From the NCBI RefSeq assembly GCF_014205055.1, contig NZ_JACHMS010000001.1, positions 5,828,001 through 5,892,000 of the forward strand: a stretch of DNA of 64,000 nucleotides. The letters are read 5' to 3'. Below are positions 44,708-51,568 of this stretch, piece by piece. The notes under the pieces were generated by a model that had not been told where the DNA came from, did no database searches, and was given only the letters and a program-made list of their open reading frames with translations. The DNA is from Streptomyces luteogriseus. Lineage in GTDB: Bacteria; Actinomycetota; Actinomycetes; Streptomycetales; Streptomycetaceae. Position numbers and translations under genes: made by a program. How positions within the stretch are numbered: the first letter of the stretch is position 1; each line of letters starts with the position of its first letter.

Positions 44708-44885
44708 GGCGTCGTCGGGGGTTTGTGGCTGGTCGGCGTCGGGCTTGTCTGGTGGTTCGGGGCTTTGCTGGGCGCGTCCGCCGCGCGGCGGTAGCCGCAT
44801 GTCGATACAGCCTGGACCTGCACGTGAAGGTGGCGAAGGACTGGCAGCGGGATCCGAGGCAGTTGCGCAAGCTGGGGTTCTGAGG
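44635..44885 (+). repeat. duplicated 3' end of era with repeat element between
   Basis: Bases 44635-44709, the last 24 codons, the stop and two more bases, are repeated without a mismatch at 44811-44885. The 101-bp interval ends with GCGGCGGTAGCCGCATGTCG, a diverged form of the interspersed repeat at 29162. The second copy starts exactly where that element ends. It has no start of its own and is not a gene. Confidence 0.92.
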
Positions 44886-44924
44886 TCTCGCGGGGCAACC
44901 GGGCCCCTTGAGGCTCGTACCGCG

Positions 44925-45371
44925 TTATAAAGCCGTCCCCAGGCTCGCCCACACCGCGTTTCCGCCCGTGAGGGTCGAGCGGGTGATGCCCCAGCTGTCG
45001 GCTATCTCCCGGACGAGCAACAGGCCGCGGCCACCCTCGTCGTCGGGGCCGGGGCAGCGGTCGGGGATGCCGCGGCCCGTGAGGTCGCCGTCGTGGACCT
45101 CCAGCCGGAAGCGCGCGTCCGTCATCAGCTGGACGCCGCACAGGATCCGTTCGCTGAGTGTGTGCAGCACGGCGTTGGTGACCAGCTCGGACACGAGCAG
45201 CACGGCGCTCGCGCACACCTCCTCGGGCACCTGCCACGAGGCCAGGCGCGCGCCCGTGGCGCGGCGGGCGACTCTGACGCTGGTCCGCTGTGGGGGCAGC
45301 TCCAGCCAGTCGGTGCGGTCCGGGCGCACCGCGTCCAGGAACCGGGGGGTGGATGTCGTGTGGGGGGACAC
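44925..45371 (-). CDS. RsbW-like ATP-binding protein
   Basis: A 148-residue HATPase_c_2 protein. GTG 45371 (protein begins MSPHTTSTPRFLDAV) has GGAAGG 8 nt upstream; a TTG at 45425 is longer but unsupported. The N-box is ELVTNAVLH, G1 is EVHDGDLTGRG and G2 is EGGRGLLLVREIAD. Such single-domain kinases are very abundant in Streptomyces and act as anti-sigma factors or partner switches, usually next to regulators; none is adjacent here. Confidence 0.87.
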   Translation of the reverse strand: MSPHTTSTPRFLDAVRPDRTDWLELPPQRTSVRVARRATGARLASWQVPEEVCASAVLLVSELVTNAVLHTLSERILCGVQLMTDARFRLEVHDGDLTGRGIPDRCPGPDDEGGRGLLLVREIADSWGITRSTLTGGNAVWASLGTAL

Positions 45372-45491
45372 GGCGATCGCCTTCCGTGGGGGGTGGGCGA
45401 AGTCAAGGAAGGGGCGAGCGGACAACGGACCGGCCGGTTGGGGGAGTTGTTGCTTCCGGAACCCTGGTCACACAAGTAACTATGCTCGTAG

Positions 45492-45707
45492 AGCAGTTCA
45501 CGCTGCAACCATCTGCCTGCCACCGACATCTACACCTCGGCCGGCACGCCGGTGCGGTTCCGCTCGCGGGAGGAGGTCGCCCGCTTCTTCGAGGGCCTGG
45601 ATCCGGGCGTCAGCGTGGGCCACCGCTGGCGGCCCGACGCGACCGGGGGCGGCGCCCCGACGGACGCCGAGGTCAGCCTGTGGACCGGGGTGGGCATCAA
45701 GCCGTAG
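45492..45707 (+). pseudogene. 3' remnant of SAM-dependent methyltransferase gene
   Basis: An open frame from 45492 to the stop at 45705-45707. From about 45519 it encodes ATDIYTSAGTPVRFRSREEV followed by a WRPD and WTGVGIKP end. This closely resembles the C-terminal tail of the Streptomyces Methyltransf_19 (DUF574) family. No SAM-binding N-terminal part exists upstream, and no start is in frame. It overlaps the last bases of the convergent glucosidase gene. It is a dead gene fragment left by a deletion. Confidence 0.7.
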
Positions 45708-47019
45708 GCCCCTGTGCCCTCAGCAGCTCCCGGTACCAGTGGTAGGACGCCTTGGGGGTGCGCTCCAGGGTGTCGAAGTCGACGTGGACCAGGCCGAAGC
45801 GGCGTGCGTAGCCCTCCGCCCACTCGAAGTTGTCGAGCAGGGACCAGACGAAGTAGCCGCGCACGTCGACGCCCGCCTCCACCGCCCGGTGCAGGGCCCG
45901 GACGTGGCCGTCCAGGTAGGCGATGCGGTCCTGGTCGTCGACGCCCGGGTAGGAGCAGCCGTTCTCGGTGATGACGACGGGCGGGAGCCGGTCGCCGTAG
46001 CGGTCGCGGAAGGAGGTGAGGAGCTCGGTGAGCCCTTCGGGGACGACGGGCCAGCCGAAGTCCGTGACCGGCTGGCCCTCGATCTCCCGGACGGAGAAGG
46101 GCAGTTCGGCGGGCATGGTGATCCCGCCGAACTCGATCTCCGCGCCCTGCGGGGCTCCCACCCGGGTCGGGGCGTAGTAGTTGATCCCGTACCAGTCGAG
46201 CGGCTCGGCGATCACCTTCAGGTCCGCCTCGACGTCCCCCGGCATGAGTTCGCCGATGCCGTCGGGGTAGCGGCCCAGCAGCAGCGGGTCCGCGAACAGG
46301 CGGTTCAGCAGCAGGTCGTAGAAGTCCGCCGCCTCCGTGTCCGCCGCCTCGGCCGACGCCGCCCAGGTCGGGCCGTGCGAGTTGGCGATGCCGATGTCCG
46401 ACGCGCCCGAGGCGCGCAGGGCCCGTACGGCCAGGCCGTGGGCGAGCAGCTGGTGGTGGGCGGCGGGCAGGGCGTCGAAGAGCAGTCGTCTGCCCGGCGC
46501 GTGCGTGCCCAGGGCGTGGCCCAGCAGGGTGTGCTCGGCGGGTTCGTTCAGGGTGATCCACTTGGTCACGCGGTCGCCGAGACGGTCCGCGACCAGCGCC
46601 ACGTACTCGGCGAAGCGCTCGGCCGTGTCCCGCTCCAGCCAGTCCAGGTCGGCGGGCAGGTCCCAGTGGAACAGCGTCGGCACCGGGCGGACGCCGGCCG
46701 CGCACAGGTCGTCGACCAGCCGGTCGTAGAAGTCCAGACCCTTCTCGGAGCGCACCCGCGGCCAGGAGACGGAGAAGCGGTAGGCGTTCACGCCCAGGCC
46801 GGCCAGGAGTGCCACGTCCTCGCGGTGGCGGTGGACGTGGTCGCAGGCCACCGCCGCCGTCGAGCCGTCCTTCACCCGTCCCGGCTCGGCCGTGAAGGCG
46901 TCCCACACGGAGGGCTCGCGCTCGTCCGCGGCGCCCTCGATCTGGTGCGCCGAGGTGGAGACGCCCCAGAGGAAGCCGGACGGGAAGCGGGGGATCGGAC
47001 TGCCTGTGTCAGTGGCCAT
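45697..47019 (-). CDS. beta-glucosidase (GH1)
   Basis: A 440-residue family 1 glycoside hydrolase. Acid/base E159 (TLNEP) and nucleophile E352 (ITENG) are visible, with the N-terminal FLWGVSTSAHQIEGA. It acts on beta-linked glucosides, releasing glucose. There is no signal peptide, so it acts on imported di- or oligosaccharides. ATG 47019 is preferred to an ATG twelve bases upstream by the family N-terminus. No sugar transporter is adjacent. Confidence 0.94.
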   Translation of the reverse strand: MATDTGSPIPRFPSGFLWGVSTSAHQIEGAADEREPSVWDAFTAEPGRVKDGSTAAVACDHVHRHREDVALLAGLGVNAYRFSVSWPRVRSEKGLDFYDRLVDDLCAAGVRPVPTLFHWDLPADLDWLERDTAERFAEYVALVADRLGDRVTKWITLNEPAEHTLLGHALGTHAPGRRLLFDALPAAHHQLLAHGLAVRALRASGASDIGIANSHGPTWAASAEAADTEAADFYDLLLNRLFADPLLLGRYPDGIGELMPGDVEADLKVIAEPLDWYGINYYAPTRVGAPQGAEIEFGGITMPAELPFSVREIEGQPVTDFGWPVVPEGLTELLTSFRDRYGDRLPPVVITENGCSYPGVDDQDRIAYLDGHVRALHRAVEAGVDVRGYFVWSLLDNFEWAEGYARRFGLVHVDFDTLERTPKASYHWYRELLRAQGPTA

Positions 47020-47102
47020 GCGCTGGATCATCCGTACCGGTGGTAACGGAAGTCAACGGCCGGGCGGGAAGGAGCTGTTGCCCGGCCGGTGACGAGAACC
47101 CG

Positions 47103-47369
47103 TCAGGCCCCTTCCTTCAGCACCCGCGAGATCAGCTTCCGCTGCTCGTCCGTCAGTCGGGGATCCGCGCAGTACACGGTCTTCCCGTCCACGGTGAGCT
47201 GGTAGGTGAACCCGTCCGGGACCCCGACCGGCGGTGTGCTCCGGCCGGCGGCCACGGCCTGCTCCGCGAGGGCGTGCCACGCGGAGGCATCGGGCCGGTC
47301 CGAGGTGTCCACCTCGGCATGCCGCTCGATGCCCGCGAACCCGCCCGTGCGCCGCACCTGAATACGCAT
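47103..47369 (-). CDS. emfourin-type protealysin inhibitor
   Basis: An 88-residue protein that begins MRIQVRRTGGFAGI and continues to YQLTVDGKTVYCADPRLTDEQR. This is the pattern of the protealysin inhibitor (emfourin) family, small proteins that block M4 metallopeptidases. It lies 20 bp after the M4 protease gene, an operon known from Serratia and common in Actinobacteria. The likely role is to hold the cytoplasmic protease inactive inside the cell. Confidence 0.85.
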   Translation of the reverse strand: MRIQVRRTGGFAGIERHAEVDTSDRPDASAWHALAEQAVAAGRSTPPVGVPDGFTYQLTVDGKTVYCADPRLTDEQRKLISRVLKEGA

Positions 47370-47389
47370 GGCTCCTGTCTAGTACGGAA

Positions 47390-48451
47390 CTACAGGGTCC
47401 GCACCCCGACCTGCTCCCAGGCCTTCGACACGGCGTCCAGTTCCTCCCCGTCGCCGAAGCGCTCCCGGGCGGCCTTCACGGTGAGGGTCGCGAAGTCGGC
47501 GAACATCGCCTGCTGCTCCAGTTCGCCGCCGGTCAGGACGTCGTACCAGACCTGTCCGGCCCGCTCCCAGGCGTGGCCGCCGAGGGCCGTGGCCGCGAGG
47601 TAGAAGGCGTGGTTCGGGATGCCCGAGTTGATGTGGACGCCGCCGTTGTCGCGGCCGGTGCGCACGAAGTCGTCCATCGTCGCCGGCTGCGGGTCCTTGC
47701 CGAGGACGTCGTCGTCGTACGCCGTGCCCGGCTTCTTCATGGAGCGCAGCGCCGTGCCGGTCACGCGCGGGGCGAGCAGGCCCGCTCCGATCAGCCAGTC
47801 GGCCTCGGCGGCGGTCTGGCCGAGCGTGTACTGCTTGATCAGGGCGCCGAAGACATCCGACAGGGACTCGTTGAGCGCGCCGGGCTGGCCGAAGTAGGTG
47901 AGGTTGGCCGTGTACTGGGTGACGCCGTGCGCGAGTTCGTGGCCGATGACGTCGATCGGGATGGTGAAGTCGAGGAAGATCTCCCCGTCCCCGTCGCCGA
48001 ACACCATCTGCTCGCCGTTCCAGAAGGCGTTGTTGTAGTCGCGGTCGTAGTGCACCGTCGCGTTCAGCGGGAGGCCGTTCCCGTCGATCGAGTCGCGTCG
48101 GTAGGCCTGGAGGAACAGCTCGAAGGTGGCGCCGAGGCCGGCGTAGGCGCGGTTGACGGTGGCGTCCTTGCCGGGCTTGTCGCCCTCGCCGCGGACCTTG
48201 TGGCCGGGCAGGTCGGTGCCGTGCCGGGCGTCGTGGACGGTGCGCTGCGGCTTGCCGTCGGCGGCCGCGGCGACGGCGGTGGCGCCGATGACCGTGGTGA
48301 GGCGGCGCTGGGTGCGCTCGTAGGCGTCGCGCTGGAGGGTGCGGCGGGCGGGACCGGCGAGCGAGGGGTCCTCGGCCTGGGCGAGCTTGTCGAGGACATG
48401 GGGCGGAACGATGGTGCAGAAGACGGGCTCGAAGCCCCCGTGAGTCGTCAT
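47390..48451 (-). CDS. protealysin-like M4 metallopeptidase
   Basis: A 353-residue thermolysin-family protease. Zinc ligands H171 and H175 with E172 (HELAHG), third ligand E195 (GALNESLSDVFG) and the catalytic His region GGVHINSGIPN are visible. It has a short propeptide with PPHVLDKLA and no signal peptide, the mark of protealysin-type enzymes. ATG 48451 is preferred over an upstream start at 48532. It is followed by its inhibitor. Confidence 0.93.
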   Translation of the reverse strand: MTTHGGFEPVFCTIVPPHVLDKLAQAEDPSLAGPARRTLQRDAYERTQRRLTTVIGATAVAAAADGKPQRTVHDARHGTDLPGHKVRGEGDKPGKDATVNRAYAGLGATFELFLQAYRRDSIDGNGLPLNATVHYDRDYNNAFWNGEQMVFGDGDGEIFLDFTIPIDVIGHELAHGVTQYTANLTYFGQPGALNESLSDVFGALIKQYTLGQTAAEADWLIGAGLLAPRVTGTALRSMKKPGTAYDDDVLGKDPQPATMDDFVRTGRDNGGVHINSGIPNHAFYLAATALGGHAWERAGQVWYDVLTGGELEQQAMFADFATLTVKAARERFGDGEELDAVSKAWEQVGVRTL

Positions 48452-48654
48452 GCCCGGCACCCTTGCACTGCGTGACGAAACTGTCACTAGTCGCCACCAT
48501 GATTGGTGAAATACCGGGACAACGCCCCTCACGCTCCGTGATGAGTGCTATGGCGAAGTGGTATAGCGCACTTTTTGTCCCGTATGCGCCCCGGGTCCCG
48601 CATACTGATACGACCCCACGCGCCGGGAGGGGCTCGGCTAGCATGCTGCGCATC

Positions 48655-48702
48655 ATGCGTTTCGGGCTGCTTCTCCTTAGCTGCCGCGGCGAGGGCCTGT
48701 AG
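48655..48702 (+). CDS. leuL: leuA leader peptide
   Basis: A 15-residue ORF, MRFGLLLLSCRGEGL, 82 bp before leuA. Four consecutive leucine codons, CTG CTT CTC CTT, mix common and rare ones. Leader peptides of this kind control actinobacterial leuA by leucine-dependent attenuation. An in-frame ATG at 48643 would add four residues. The intervening sequence to leuA is GC-rich and can fold, but the alternative stems were not resolved by eye. Confidence 0.8.
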   Translation: MRFGLLLLSCRGEGL

Positions 48703-48784
48703 TCGAGGCCGACTCCCTCCCCGCGGAGCTTGGTGCTGCGTCGTCGGCCGTCCTTCCGGACACCCTCTGAGGAGCCCCCGCATC

Positions 48785-50506
48785 ATGGCGAACCGCCAGC
48801 AGCCCAGTTCCATGCCGATCCACAAGTACGGCCGCTACGAGCAGGTCGACATCCCGGACCGCACCTGGCCGGAGCAGCGCATCACCACCGCCCCCCGCTG
48901 GCTCTCCACCGACCTGCGCGACGGCAACCAGGCCCTGATCGACCCCATGTCGCCCGCCCGCAAGCGCGCCATGTTCGACCTGCTGGTGAAGATGGGCTAC
49001 AAGGAGATCGAGGTCGGCTTCCCGGCGTCGGGCCAGACGGACTTCGACTTCGTACGGTCGATCATCGAAGAGCCCGGGGCCATCCCCGACGACGTCACCA
49101 TCTCCGTACTGACCCAGGCCCGCGAGGACCTGATCGAGCGCACCGTGGAGTCCCTGAAGGGCGCCAAGCGCGCGACCGTCCACCTGTACAACGCCACGGC
49201 CCCGGTCTTCCGCCGGGTCGTCTTCCGCGGCTCCAGGGACGACATCAAGCAGATCGCCGTCGACGGCACCCGGCTGGTCATCGAGTACGCCGAGAAGCTG
49301 CTGGGCCCGGAGACCGAATTCGGCTACCAGTACAGCCCCGAGATCTTCACCGACACCGAGCTGGACTTCGCGTTGGAGGTCTGCGAGGCGGTCATGGACG
49401 TCTGGCAGCCCGGCCCGGGCCGCGAGATCATCCTGAACCTGCCGGCCACCGTGGAGCGCTCCACGCCCTCCACGCATGCCGACCGCTTCGAGTGGATGGG
49501 CCGCAACCTCTCCCGCCGCGAGCACGTCTGCCTGTCGATCCACCCCCACAACGACCGCGGCACCGCCGTCGCCGCCGCCGAGCTGGCCCTGATGGCCGGC
49601 GCCGACCGCGTCGAGGGCTGTCTGTTCGGGCAGGGCGAGCGCACCGGCAACGTCGACCTGGTCACCCTGGGCATGAACCTGTTCTCCCAGGGCGTCGACC
49701 CGCAGATCGACTTCTCCGACATCGACGAGATCCGTCGCACGTGGGAGTACTGCAACCAGATGGAGGTCCACCCGCGCCACCCGTACGTGGGCGACCTGGT
49801 CTACACGTCCTTCTCCGGCTCCCACCAGGACGCCATCAAGAAGGGCTTCGACGCCATGGAGGCCGACGCGGCCGCCAAGGGCGTCACCGTCGACGACATC
49901 GAGTGGGCCGTCCCCTACCTGCCGATCGACCCCAAGGACGTCGGCCGCTCCTACGAGGCGGTCATCCGGGTCAACTCGCAGTCCGGCAAGGGCGGTATCG
50001 CCTACGTCCTGAAGAACGACCACAGCCTGGACCTGCCGCGCCGTATGCAGGTCGAGTTCTCCAAGGTCATCCAGGCCAAGACCGACGCCGAGGGCGGCGA
50101 GGTCACGCCGAAGGACATCTGGGCGGTCTTCCAGGACGAGTACCTGCCGAACCCCGAGAACCCCTGGGGCCGCATCCAGGTGCGCAACGGCCAGTCGACG
50201 ACCGACACCGACGGCGTGGACACGCTGAAGGTGGAGGCCACGGTCGACGGTCAGGACACCGTCCTGACCGGTACGGGCAACGGTCCGATCTCGGCCTTCT
50301 TCGACGCCCTGCAGTCCGTCGGCATCGACGTACGCCTGCTGGACTACCAGGAGCACACGATGAGCGAGGGCGCCTCCGCCCAGGCCGCCTCGTACATCGA
50401 ATGCGCCATCGACGGCAAGGTCCTGTGGGGCATCGGGATCGACGCCAACACCACCCGGGCCTCGCTGAAGGCGGTCGTCTCGGCCGTCAACCGCGCGGCT
50501 CGCTGA
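48785..50506 (+). CDS. leuA: 2-isopropylmalate synthase
   Basis: A 573-residue enzyme that condenses acetyl-CoA with 2-ketoisovalerate, the first step of leucine synthesis. The N-terminal catalytic motif STDLRDGNQALIDPM, the metal motif HPHNDRGTA and the C-terminal allosteric domain (GTGNGPISAFFDAL) are present. ATG 48785 starts MANRQQPSSMPIHKYG. It is of the long actinobacterial (LeuA type 2) form. The leader peptide upstream suggests leucine-dependent attenuation. Confidence 0.96.
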   Translation: MANRQQPSSMPIHKYGRYEQVDIPDRTWPEQRITTAPRWLSTDLRDGNQALIDPMSPARKRAMFDLLVKMGYKEIEVGFPASGQTDFDFVRSIIEEPGAIPDDVTISVLTQAREDLIERTVESLKGAKRATVHLYNATAPVFRRVVFRGSRDDIKQIAVDGTRLVIEYAEKLLGPETEFGYQYSPEIFTDTELDFALEVCEAVMDVWQPGPGREIILNLPATVERSTPSTHADRFEWMGRNLSRREHVCLSIHPHNDRGTAVAAAELALMAGADRVEGCLFGQGERTGNVDLVTLGMNLFSQGVDPQIDFSDIDEIRRTWEYCNQMEVHPRHPYVGDLVYTSFSGSHQDAIKKGFDAMEADAAAKGVTVDDIEWAVPYLPIDPKDVGRSYEAVIRVNSQSGKGGIAYVLKNDHSLDLPRRMQVEFSKVIQAKTDAEGGEVTPKDIWAVFQDEYLPNPENPWGRIQVRNGQSTTDTDGVDTLKVEATVDGQDTVLTGTGNGPISAFFDALQSVGIDVRLLDYQEHTMSEGASAQAASYIECAIDGKVLWGIGIDANTTRASLKAVVSAVNRAAR

Positions 50507-50550
50507 CCAGCCGTACGGGTTCGCGGCCGCAGGCCGCTCACCGGTGTCAC

Positions 50551-50589
50551 CGGGGCTCCGTCCGCCGATGTACGGCGGGTGGAGCCCCG
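50551..50589 (+). terminator. leuA terminator
   Basis: The perfect arms CGGGGCTCC and GGAGCCCCG enclose an inner CCGCCG/CGGCGG stem, 45 bp after the leuA stop. Confidence 0.8.
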
Positions 50590-50717
50590 TCGTATACCGG
50601 CCATTTGCTGTGGAGGTCACGGAAAGGTCTCCTCCGGGGTGCTGACTCCTCGTCTCTGATGTGGCTAACATCACGCAAGCGCGGCGACGTTGCCGTGCGG
50701 CGTGACGGAGGTGCGAC

Positions 50718-51416
50718 GTGCTGCCAGGACGGGGACGAAACGGCCATGCCGCCAGGCTTTCTCGCGTCCTGGGCACCCGGACCGCGTGGACGGCCTCCGG
50801 TGACGGGGAGTTCTTCTGCCCCGGCTGCGGCGGCGACCGCAACTACCAGCGGCTGACCGGACAGCGCCGCTTCACCCTGCTCGGCCTTCCCGTGCTGCCG
50901 CGCGGCGAGACCGGACCGGTCGTGGAGTGCGCCGCCTGCCGCCGCCACTTCGGCACGGACGTCCTCGACCATCCGACCACCACCCGCTTCTCCGCGATGC
51001 TCCGCGACGCCGTGCACACGGTCGCCCTCGCGGTGCTGGCCGCGGGCGGCGCCGGGTCCCGGTCGGCCCTGGAGGCCGCCGTGCTCGCCGTGCGCGCCGC
51101 CGGCTTCGACGACTGCACCGAGGAACAGCTGGCCGCCCTCGTCGAGGCCCTGGAGGCCGACACCGGCCGGATCGCCGGCGAACCCTGCGGCGCGGGGCTG
51201 GCCATAGAGCTCCACGAGGCCCTGGACCCCCTCGCCCCGCACCTCGCCACCGCCGGCCGCGAATCGATCCTGCTCCAGGGCGCCCGCATCGCTCTGGCGG
51301 ACGGGCCGTACACCCCGGCCGAGCGGGACGTGCTGGCGACGGTGGGCGCGGCGCTCACGATCTGCACCGACGACGTGACCCGCCTGCTGGCCGCGGCGGC
51401 CCGCACACCCTCGTAG
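50718..51416 (+). CDS. TerB-like protein with zinc-ribbon
   Basis: A 232-residue protein. Two CxxC pairs (FFCPGCGGDRNY and VECAACRRHFG) form an N-terminal zinc ribbon (residues about 30-75). The C-terminal helical part contains LADGPYTPAERDVLATVG, the acidic-helix pattern of TerB, a Ca/Mg-binding domain linked to tellurite resistance and membrane stress. The GTG start is weakly supported. No other ter gene is adjacent, so a tellurite role is not implied. Confidence 0.75.
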   Translation: MLPGRGRNGHAARLSRVLGTRTAWTASGDGEFFCPGCGGDRNYQRLTGQRRFTLLGLPVLPRGETGPVVECAACRRHFGTDVLDHPTTTRFSAMLRDAVHTVALAVLAAGGAGSRSALEAAVLAVRAAGFDDCTEEQLAALVEALEADTGRIAGEPCGAGLAIELHEALDPLAPHLATAGRESILLQGARIALADGPYTPAERDVLATVGAALTICTDDVTRLLAAAARTPS

Positions 51417-51427
51417 GACCCGCCTCC

Positions 51428-51451
51428 GCGTTACTCCCCGGGGAGTAACGC
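51428..51451. promoter_or_regulatory. 24-bp perfect palindrome upstream of MMPL gene
   Basis: GCGTTACTCCCC is followed directly by its exact reverse complement GGGGAGTAACGC. There is no loop and no T-run, which points to an operator for a dimeric repressor, often TetR type. It lies 117 bp before the MMPL start and 11 bp after the TerB stop. It could also act as a terminator. Confidence 0.6.
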
Positions 51452-51568
51452 CCGGCCCGGACCGCCCCCCGCAGTACCCCTCGACTCGACCTCAGGCCCG
51501 ACGAACCGGCCCCCGTCCGGCGGGAGTCTGGAGACCGATCCAGACACCGACCGGAGGGAGCCGGACCC

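Noticed and set aside
44745..44930. Small plus-strand frame over the duplicated era tail
   Set aside because: It reads the copied era sequence in the wrong frame and has no conserved motif or start signal. It is treated as part of the duplication.
48544..48572. Imperfect inverted repeat AGTGCTAT...ATAGCGCACT followed by TTTT
   Set aside because: It resembles a weak terminator, but no plus-strand gene ends upstream, and the arms have a two-base bulge. The function is unclear and the symmetry too poor to list as a feature.
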